8,049 nt of DNA from Bacteroidales bacterium UBA1745 (GTDB lineage Bacteria > Bacteroidota > Bacteroidia > Bacteroidales > UBA932): NCBI GenBank assembly GCA_002314885.1, contig DCHT01000017.1, forward strand, positions 80,962 through 89,010, read 5' to 3'. Shown here one piece after another: positions 1 through 4,304 of the stretch (within the stretch, counting starts at the first letter, position 1; each line of letters starts with the position of its first letter). Under the pieces are notes generated by a model. It did not search any database and was not told where the DNA came from. It saw only the letters and a list, made by a program, of their open reading frames with translations. Both the position numbers and the translations under genes were made by a program.

Positions 1-194
1 TCCTCAGGGGAGAGGGAGAAGGCGAAAGTCTCGCCCGGCTCCAGCCCTGCGATGTTCTCCTCGAACTTAGGCAGGAGGGAGCCTGTACCCTGGATAAAAT
101 CCAGCGGCCTTTCCTCCGTACACTGGTCCACGAGCTGTCCGTCCACGATGAGTTCGTATGTGAGGTATACAACCTTCTTGTCTTCGATTTTCAT
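1..194 (-). CDS. slyD: SlyD-type FKBP peptidyl-prolyl cis-trans isomerase (N-terminal part, runs off left edge)
   Basis: Reading the minus strand from the ATG at 194 gives 64 codons with no stop before the window edge. The start MKIEDKKVVYLTYELIVDGQ, followed by a conserved acidic stretch, PLDFIQGTGSLLPKFEENIAGLEPGE and an F-x-L-x-P-E turn, is the typical N-terminal half of the short FKBP fold. In SlyD the glycine-rich PLxFIxGxGxLLPxFE segment builds part of the prolyl isomerase active site, and the insert-in-flap chaperone domain would follow just beyond the edge. SlyD proteins are cytoplasmic folding helpers that catalyse prolyl isomerisation and often bind metal through a His-rich tail; the tail is not visible here. 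No signal peptide is seen, which agrees with a cytoplasmic location. A consensus promoter lies about 55 bases upstream. A generic FKBP-type isomerase is the main alternative; SlyD is favoured by the short N-terminus. Confidence 0.88.
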   Translation of the reverse strand, partial: MKIEDKKVVYLTYELIVDGQLVDQCTEERPLDFIQGTGSLLPKFEENIAGLEPGETFAFSLSPE

Positions 195-228
195 ATTTTA
201 TTGTTCTTGATTTCCGTATATTCTCTAC

Positions 229-245
229 TTATCATTATATGATAA
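229..245. repeat. 17-bp perfect palindrome at the predicted slyD transcription start
   Basis: TTATCAT and ATGATAA form perfect 7-base arms around TAT. The palindrome begins at about +1 of the minus-strand promoter at 257-250, so it could be an operator for a dimeric repressor or a short hairpin at the 5' end of the slyD mRNA. The symmetry is seen directly; the role is inference. Confidence 0.45.
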
Positions 246-249
246 CTCG

Positions 250-280
250 CAAATATAAACTAAAAATGGCTTTTTATCAA
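250..280 (-). promoter_or_regulatory. Promoter of the slyD-like gene (Bacteroidota type)
   Basis: On the minus strand the -7 element TATATTTG (257 to 250) matches TAnnTTTG exactly. A TTG (280 to 278) lies 20 bases upstream, the spacing expected for the Bacteroidota -33 element. Transcription should start near 243-245, giving a leader of about 50 bases before the ATG at 194. Confidence 0.65.
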
Positions 281-289
281 TCAACTGAC

Positions 290-297
290 TATATTTG
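290..297 (+). promoter_or_regulatory. -7 promoter element of the hydrolase-gluQ unit
   Basis: TATATTTG matches the Bacteroidota TAnnTTTG consensus exactly. Only a poor -33 match (TGG at 267-269) is present at the right distance. The element ends five bases before the ATG at 303, so the mRNA may be leaderless or almost so. Confidence 0.55.
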
Positions 298-302
298 TAA
301 GT

Positions 303-1316
303 ATGAAAAAGCATCTGATACTTCTCGCGACCCTCGTCGTCGCATCCATTGCCGCAAAGGCTCAGTATGTGGAATCTCCTGCCGACGGACTTCCAAAATG
401 TGACATCAGGCCTTCTATGACCGTGCTGCTCTATCCGGAAGGACAGGCTGCCGGAAAGGGCATAGTCGAGAACGGCGTACAAGTCACCAACGGACCTCAG
501 GAGGACAACGGGCTTCGCGGACCGGAAACCTGCTCGGCCAGCGGATCCCGCAGGAACGTGGGCGACGATGCACGCATAGACATCTACTTCGCGCCGGTTC
601 CGAACGGTCAGATGGTGGTATATACCCCGGGCGGCGGATACAGTCACCTTTCCACCTACAATGAGGGTGTCTATGGCGCCAAGTGGCTGACTGACAGGGG
701 AATATCAGTTGCTGTTCTCAAGTACAGAATGCCTAACAAGCATCACACAGTGCCGCTGGACGACGTGCAGAATGCCTTCCGCTACTGCCGCTATCACGCC
801 GCTGAATGGGGCGTGAAGCAGATAGGCGTGATGGGCGGATCCGCAGGCGGACACCTCTCCTCCTGTGCCTCCACAATGTGGGTGGACGAGATCACCAGAC
901 CTGACTTCGCAGTGCTCATCTATCCTCGCATCACCCTTCGCAGGGGAGAACTCTGCGACACCAAGGAGAACCTTCTCGGCAAGGATTCCGAGTGGGACGA
1001 CAATGTGGACGAGCATCTCCGTCTTCTTGAATATTATTCACCGGACACTCACGTCAACGCCCAGACTCCTCCTACCTATATAGTACTGAGCGCAAATGAC
1101 AATTCAGTGCCTGCCACCAATTTCCTTCCGTACTATGGCAAACTGCTCGAGTACAAGGTGCCGGTGGAGGTGCACATCTTCCCTGTAGGCGGTCACGGCT
1201 GGGGCTTCTCCTCTGAAGAGTACAAGGGTGTGGGCAAGGACAAGTTCGCCCCTTGCCGTCCTCAGTTCGAGGCGACTCTCCAGGACTGGCTCACCCGTCA
1301 GCTTCCAAAGGAATAG
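303..1316 (+). CDS. Secreted alpha/beta-hydrolase, probable carbohydrate esterase
   Basis: The 337-residue product starts with a signal peptide (residues 1-20, KK then a hydrophobic core, ending AKA before Gln21), which fixes the start at the ATG at 303. The rest is an alpha/beta-hydrolase of the esterase/lipase type. An oxyanion-loop motif PGGGY (109-113) is followed by the nucleophile elbow GGSAGG with Ser180, then Asp266 in SANDNSVP and His298 in GGHGWG, so the Ser-Asp-His triad is complete. Bacteroidota homologues with this layout are usually annotated as acetyl xylan esterases or BD-FAE-like enzymes that remove acetyl groups from plant polysaccharides outside the cytoplasm. That substrate is inferred from the family, and no glycoside hydrolase neighbour supports it. 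The oxyanion motif has Pro where HGGG is common. The gluQ start follows 3 bases after the stop, so the two are probably co-transcribed. Confidence 0.85.
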   Translation: MKKHLILLATLVVASIAAKAQYVESPADGLPKCDIRPSMTVLLYPEGQAAGKGIVENGVQVTNGPQEDNGLRGPETCSASGSRRNVGDDARIDIYFAPVPNGQMVVYTPGGGYSHLSTYNEGVYGAKWLTDRGISVAVLKYRMPNKHHTVPLDDVQNAFRYCRYHAAEWGVKQIGVMGGSAGGHLSSCASTMWVDEITRPDFAVLIYPRITLRRGELCDTKENLLGKDSEWDDNVDEHLRLLEYYSPDTHVNAQTPPTYIVLSANDNSVPATNFLPYYGKLLEYKVPVEVHIFPVGGHGWGFSSEEYKGVGKDKFAPCRPQFEATLQDWLTRQLPKE

Positions 1317-1319
1317 CCG

Positions 1320-2261
1320 ATGGCGGCTCCCGCAAAAGTCAAAGGCCGATTTGCTCCTTCCCCGACGGGCAGGATGCACCTGGGCAATGTCTATAGCGCC
1401 CTGCTCTCGTGGCTGTCAGCCAAGAGCAAGGGCGGTGACTGGCTGCTCAGGATAGAGGACCTCGACCCTGGCAGGAGCAGACTTGATTTTGCCCGTCAGC
1501 TGGAGGAAGACCTGCTCTGGCTCGGTCTCGAATGGGACGAGGGCGGACTGGATGCGAAAGGTCCTTTGGACACTTATTGCCAGAGCCGCAGGGGAGAGAT
1601 CTACCAGAGCCAGCTGGACCGATTGGAGGCTCAGGGACTGCTCTATCCCTGCTGGTGCACCCGCGCGGACATTATGGCCACTCAGGCTCCTCACGAAAGC
1701 GACGGCAGGATAGTCTATGCAGGTACCTGCAGGCCTGGAAATCCCGTTCAGAAGGCTCTGGAAGGCGGTCGCAAGCCGGCGACCAGGATAATGGTGCCCG
1801 ACTGCGACATCAGTTTCATCGACGGTCATTACGGCCCGCAGAAAGTCAATCTGACAGAACATTGCGGGGACTTTGTCCTCAGGCGCGGAGACGGTGCCTG
1901 GGCCTATCAGCTGGCCGTCGTGGCAGACGATGCCCTGATGGGCGTGACCGAGGTCGTGCGCGGCCGCGACCTGCTGCTGTCCGCTGCCCAGCAGATATAT
2001 CTCTACGAACGTCTGGACTTTGAGATCCCTGAGTTCATACACCTTCCGCTGCTTTGCTCCGCCTCCGGGGACCGGCTCTGCAAGAGGGACAGCAGCCTGG
2101 ATATGGGCTGCCTTCGCAGCAATTTCACTCCCGAGCAGATCATAGGCCGCCTGGGGCATCTCGCGGGCCTGGTTCCGGAAGGGGAGGCCTGTACGGCAAA
2201 GGACCTCCTCCCACTCTTCTCGTGGTCGAAGGTCCCTTCATCCGATATAATTCTTCGCTAG
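1320..2261 (+). CDS. gluQ: Glutamyl-Q tRNA(Asp) synthetase
   Basis: The 313-residue product is a class I GluRS catalytic core without the C-terminal anticodon-binding domain; full GluRS is near 500 residues. GluQRS charges glutamate onto the queuosine base of tRNA(Asp) in the cytoplasm instead of aminoacylating a tRNA end. The nucleotide-binding region is GRFAPSPTGRMHLGN (9-23, HIGH-type motif HLGN), followed by RIEDLDP (44-50). Candidate zinc ligands are Cys111, Cys113, Tyr133 and Cys137, matching the CxC...YxxxC pattern of E. coli YadB. The block DFVLRRGDGAWAYQLAVVAD (184-203), then GVTEVVRGRDLL and IHLPL, is also typical. The KMSKS loop reads RLCKRD (252-257), with Cys for the usual Ser but Lys255 kept. 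Start chosen at the ATG 3 bases after the hydrolase stop. The stop shares CTAG with the convergent regulator gene. Confidence 0.88.
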   Translation: MAAPAKVKGRFAPSPTGRMHLGNVYSALLSWLSAKSKGGDWLLRIEDLDPGRSRLDFARQLEEDLLWLGLEWDEGGLDAKGPLDTYCQSRRGEIYQSQLDRLEAQGLLYPCWCTRADIMATQAPHESDGRIVYAGTCRPGNPVQKALEGGRKPATRIMVPDCDISFIDGHYGPQKVNLTEHCGDFVLRRGDGAWAYQLAVVADDALMGVTEVVRGRDLLLSAAQQIYLYERLDFEIPEFIHLPLLCSASGDRLCKRDSSLDMGCLRSNFTPEQIIGRLGHLAGLVPEGEACTAKDLLPLFSWSKVPSSDIILR

Positions 2262-3091
2262 TCCTGAGCGTTCTTCCTGTAGGCGAGGGGAGTCGTGCCC
2301 ACCTTGTCCCTGAAAAACTTCGTCAGGTGGCTAGGCGTGGAGAAATTCAGGTCCGTGCTGATCTGCTGCACCGTATCTCCGGTGCTTCTCAGACGGAATT
2401 TGATCTCCCTGACCGTGTAGTCGTCAATCCATTCCGTGGCGTGTCTCTTCGTCGCATTGAGCACGTTCGCAGCCAGATATTTTGGAGTAATATGCATCAT
2501 ATCTGCATAATCTTTCACTTTCCTGGTCTTGCAATGATGCTCGTGCACCAGGGTGATGAACTGGTCGGAAATGGCGGTCTCGCGCTTTTCCGAAATCGAA
2601 TTGTTCTTGTGCTGCTGCTCCCAGATGTCCATTGCATTGTAGAGTACGGCCTTTATGTAGCAGGATGCGATTTCGTCGCCGTACAGTGAATCCTTGTCGT
2701 TTGCCGCACGGCTGGCCCTCTCCAGGAGGAATCTGCAACCTACTGCCATCTTCTCTTCCATAGGGAAGAAACGGGGCCTGTACATCATCTTCTTGAACTG
2801 GAAGAGAGTCTTCCCATCGTACATCTGATTCATTGAATCGTAGGTCTGGACGCACACTACCATACAAAAATCGGAACTCCTCTCAATTATCCTGTACTTG
2901 AAGGATCCGACCATTATTCCGGTGTTCTTGGATATGATTTCGTCCACGCCCTCGCTTATGAATCTCGCTGAACCACTGATACATAGAAGCATCAGGGCGT
3001 AGTCTCCAGGATTCATCCATCCGTTGACGGTCAGTTCCTGCGCGAAGGCAACCCCTCGTTCTGACGTGTTCAAAAATGTCTGTAATTTCAT
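2258..3091 (-). CDS. AraC-family transcriptional regulator
   Basis: Starting at the ATG at 3091, the product has 277 residues. Residues about 175-275 form the double helix-turn-helix DNA-binding domain of AraC/XylS proteins: first HTH around VKDYADMMHITPKYLAANV (192-210), second around VQQISTDLNFSTPSHLTKFF (241-260), ending in the family signature VGTTPLAYRK (264-273). Residues 1-170 have the look of a cupin-like sensor or dimerisation domain but no ligand can be named. The frame stays open to an ATG at 3178; I prefer 3091 because the extra 29 codons would run through a consensus promoter at 3132-3125. The gene is divergent from the TonB receptor operon, so it may control that operon and itself, which is inference. 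It converges on gluQ with overlapping stop codons and no terminator between them. Confidence 0.88.
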   Translation of the reverse strand: MKLQTFLNTSERGVAFAQELTVNGWMNPGDYALMLLCISGSARFISEGVDEIISKNTGIMVGSFKYRIIERSSDFCMVVCVQTYDSMNQMYDGKTLFQFKKMMYRPRFFPMEEKMAVGCRFLLERASRAANDKDSLYGDEIASCYIKAVLYNAMDIWEQQHKNNSISEKRETAISDQFITLVHEHHCKTRKVKDYADMMHITPKYLAANVLNATKRHATEWIDDYTVREIKFRLRSTGDTVQQISTDLNFSTPSHLTKFFRDKVGTTPLAYRKNAQD

Positions 3092-3100
3092 AGGCGAGAG

Positions 3101-3173
3101 CAATTTTATATCAACTTTATGACTCAAATATAGTGATTTTTTGACATAATAGGTACTATTTGATATAAAATTG
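3101..3173. repeat. 14-bp perfect inverted repeat flanking the AraC-gene promoter
   Basis: The left arm CAATTTTATATCAA (3101-3114) is the exact reverse complement of the right arm TTGATATAAAATTG (3160-3173), with 45 bases between. Relative to the regulator's predicted start, the right arm lies near -42 to -55 and the left arm near +5 to +18. Two copies of a 14-mer around a promoter suggest operator half-sites, possibly bound by the regulator itself. The repeat is seen; binding is inference. Confidence 0.55.
3125..3132 (-). promoter_or_regulatory. -7 promoter element of the AraC-family gene
   Basis: The minus strand reads TATATTTG (3132 to 3125), an exact TAnnTTTG match. The predicted start near 3118-3120 gives a leader of about 28 bases to the ATG at 3091. 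No TTG is found at the -33 spacing, which would fit a promoter that needs an activator. Confidence 0.55.
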
Positions 3174-3207
3174 TGCAAAAATGTTAGGAATTAATGAATA
3201 TTGTAAC

Positions 3208-3215
3208 TACATTTG
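3208..3215 (+). promoter_or_regulatory. Candidate -7 promoter element for a small transcript
   Basis: TACATTTG matches TAnnTTTG exactly. TTA at 3184-3186 is a weak -33 candidate 21 bases upstream. The predicted start near 3220-3222 lies about 95 bases before the terminator at 3282-3315. Confidence 0.4.
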
Positions 3216-3220
3216 CCTTC

Positions 3221-3315
3221 GGAAGAATTACAAATTCTTTCTGCACACAATACACTTTCAATTCTAATTTTTTCTGATCGGGTAGGTTGGCTGTGAAGTT
3301 AGCCTACTTTTTTTT
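3221..3315 (+). ncRNA. Candidate small RNA or short terminated leader
   Basis: This stretch is bounded by a consensus -7 element (3208-3215) and a strong intrinsic terminator (3282-3315), which would give a transcript of about 95 bases. It contains no ATG. Near its 5' end is a perfect 7-bp hairpin, AAGAATT (3223-3229) and AATTCTT (3233-3239) with loop ACA. The middle part (3240-3281) is AT-rich and mostly unpaired by eye. I do not recognise an RNA family. It could instead be an early-terminated leader of the downstream operon, but that operon has its own promoter at 3478-3485. The 5' end is uncertain by several bases. Confidence 0.4.
3282..3315 (+). terminator. Rho-independent terminator
   Basis: GTAGGTTGGCT (3282-3292) pairs with AGTTAGCCTAC (3297-3307) as an 11-bp stem with three G-U pairs and a GTGA tetraloop. 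Eight T residues follow at 3308-3315. No plus-strand gene ends just upstream, so it ends either a small RNA or read-through. Confidence 0.75.
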
Positions 3316-3382
3316 GTGTCTATATTAAACTTCACCGTCCTATCTGTGTCTAACAATCGTTTTAAACAAAATAATCAGAGAT

Positions 3383-3403
3383 AAAAAAGGGGGTAAATCC
3401 CCC
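3383..3403 (-). terminator. Possible minus-strand intrinsic terminator
   Basis: On the minus strand GGGGG (3403-3399), loop ATTTA and CCCCC (3393-3389) are followed by six T residues (3388-3383). The stem is only 5 bp but all G-C. No minus-strand gene lies upstream, so it would stop antisense transcription leaving the operon region. It may alternatively act as a hairpin in a plus-strand RNA. Confidence 0.35.
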
Positions 3404-3427
3404 GATATGGTTAAATAGGTTAGAGCA

Positions 3428-3465
3428 GAAACCCGGACGATGTGAATTGACCGGGTTTCATTTTT
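3428..3465 (+). terminator. Terminator-like hairpin upstream of the TonB receptor operon
   Basis: GAAACCCGG (3428-3436) pairs perfectly with CCGGGTTTC (3451-3459). Inside, after an A-A mismatch, CGAT and ATTG add four pairs and close a GTGA tetraloop. ATTTTT follows at 3460-3465. It lies just before the operon promoter, so it would block read-through from upstream and its 3' arm overlaps the expected -33 region. Confidence 0.6.
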
Positions 3466-3477
3466 AAGAGGAAGTAG

Positions 3478-3485
3478 TATCTTTG
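3478..3485 (+). promoter_or_regulatory. -7 promoter element of the TonB receptor operon
   Basis: TATCTTTG matches TAnnTTTG exactly. Transcription would start near 3490-3493, about 12 bases before the ATG at 3504. No clear -33 TTG is seen at 19-21 bases upstream, where the hairpin arm lies instead, so activator control is possible. Confidence 0.55.
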
Positions 3486-3503
3486 TATGACTATTATATA
3501 TAT

Positions 3504-4304
3504 ATGAAACGACTGATCAAGGCGACGCTCCTGACTTTGGTCATTGTGGCGGCCGCTTCAGAATGGGCAAAGGCGCAGACGCAGCACTATCGCTACGACG
3601 ACAACGCCGCCTATATGGCTTCGGCCCAGGAGAAATCCCTCCTCTACAGAGGACGCCTGGCTCCGGAGTACAGATTCCAGTATAATGGGCACTGCTATGC
3701 GGCGTCCAGGGACTTCAAGAAAGGCGAGGTCCTCTACAACGGCCGTCTCTACACGGACGTGCTTCTCAACATCGACGCCTACAAGCAGCTTCTCGTGGTG
3801 AAGGCAAACCTGATTTCCGCCACCGATCCCCAGTATGTGGAATATGCCTTCATAGACGGCGTCAAGTATGTCAACCTCTCTTTCGAGGGCAGGATCAAGG
3901 ATGCTCCCAAGGGCTTCTGCAGTTCAGAGTTTGAGGGAGACGTCAGTTTCTATGCCCTGGTAGTGAAGACCCTTACTTCCGATGATGCCTACCACAACGG
4001 CGCGGACATAGGTTATACTGACCCGAACTACAAGGAATATGTGAAGGTTGCGGGACACGACACCAGGCTGAACACATATTTTGCGTATTCCGTGAAATAC
4101 TATCTTGTCATCGACGGCAGGGCTGTACAGGTGAAGACGCGCGCTGCGCTTCTGAAGCTGTTCGACAAGCCTACTGCCAAGGCGATGCGCAAATATGCCA
4201 GCAAGAACCAGCTCAATGATGCGGGCGTGAGCTTTGTGGACTATGCCAAGAGAGTTCTCGCCTACAGGGAGCAGAATCTGATGAATCAAGGAGGTGCTCT
4301 ATGA
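3504..4304 (+). CDS. Exported protein of unknown function, first gene of the TonB receptor operon
   Basis: The ATG at 3504 is chosen because it begins a clear signal peptide (MKRLIK, a hydrophobic core, AKA then Gln25); the frame could be opened at a TTG at 3483, but that codon lies in the -7 promoter element. The product has 266 residues, about 242 after cleavage, with no lipobox cysteine and no later membrane segment, so it is probably periplasmic or exported. It is rich in Tyr, with short beta-prone stretches such as GEVLYNGRLYTDVLLNIDAY and EYAFIDGVKYVNL, and a charged helical C-terminus (TAKAMRKYASKNQLND). I do not recognise a named family. Genes of this kind often precede TonB receptor/DUF4249 pairs in Bacteroidota, which suggests an accessory role in the same uptake system. 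Its TGA overlaps the receptor ATG as ATGA. Confidence 0.85.
   Translation: MKRLIKATLLTLVIVAAASEWAKAQTQHYRYDDNAAYMASAQEKSLLYRGRLAPEYRFQYNGHCYAASRDFKKGEVLYNGRLYTDVLLNIDAYKQLLVVKANLISATDPQYVEYAFIDGVKYVNLSFEGRIKDAPKGFCSSEFEGDVSFYALVVKTLTSDDAYHNGADIGYTDPNYKEYVKVAGHDTRLNTYFAYSVKYYLVIDGRAVQVKTRAALLKLFDKPTAKAMRKYASKNQLNDAGVSFVDYAKRVLAYREQNLMNQGGAL
4288..4296 (+). promoter_or_regulatory. Strong Shine-Dalgarno site before the TonB receptor gene
   Basis: AAGGAGGTG is a near-complete match to the 16S rRNA anti-Shine-Dalgarno sequence and ends 4 bases before the ATG at 4301. It supports this start and reinitiation at the ATGA overlap. The other starts in the window lack such a site, as is usual in Bacteroidota. 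It lies within codons for Gln-Gly-Gly, so chance is possible. Confidence 0.55.

Larger units (their letters stand above)
3092..3503. other. 412-bp divergent intergenic region, AT-rich
   Basis: No convincing protein-coding gene lies here. The stretch holds, from left to right, the inverted repeat and promoter of the AraC-type gene, a plus-strand promoter and terminator that could bound a small RNA, a G5/C5 hairpin with a T-run on the minus strand, a 9-bp terminator-like hairpin on the plus strand, and the promoter of the downstream operon. TGTGTCTA occurs twice (3315-3322 and 3345-3352), 30 bases apart, each time followed by a TTAAAC. Base composition is clearly lower in GC than the flanking genes. 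Confidence 0.7.

Noticed and set aside
1416..2159. Long minus-strand frame opposite gluQ
   Set aside because: It is a mirror of the GC-rich gluQ coding sequence and shows no recognisable domain, whereas the plus strand has complete GluQRS motifs.
2054..2689. Plus-strand frame spanning the gluQ end and antisense to the AraC-type gene
   Set aside because: It overlaps two well-supported genes in other frames and its translation is low-complexity with no domain.
3092..3178. N-terminal extension of the AraC-type protein to an ATG at 3178
   Set aside because: The extra 29 codons contain an exact TAnnTTTG promoter and part of the inverted repeat, and do not resemble a regulator N-terminus. The ATG at 3091 fits better.
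3181..3267. 28-codon plus-strand reading frame ending just before the terminator at 3282
   Set aside because: It is short, has no ribosome site, and the only consensus promoter (3208-3215) lies inside it, so it would not be fully transcribed. A small peptide cannot be excluded.
3483..3503. Upstream TTG start for the 266-residue exported protein
   Set aside because: The TTG is part of the -7 element TATCTTTG, and the residues before the ATG at 3504 would spoil the signal peptide.
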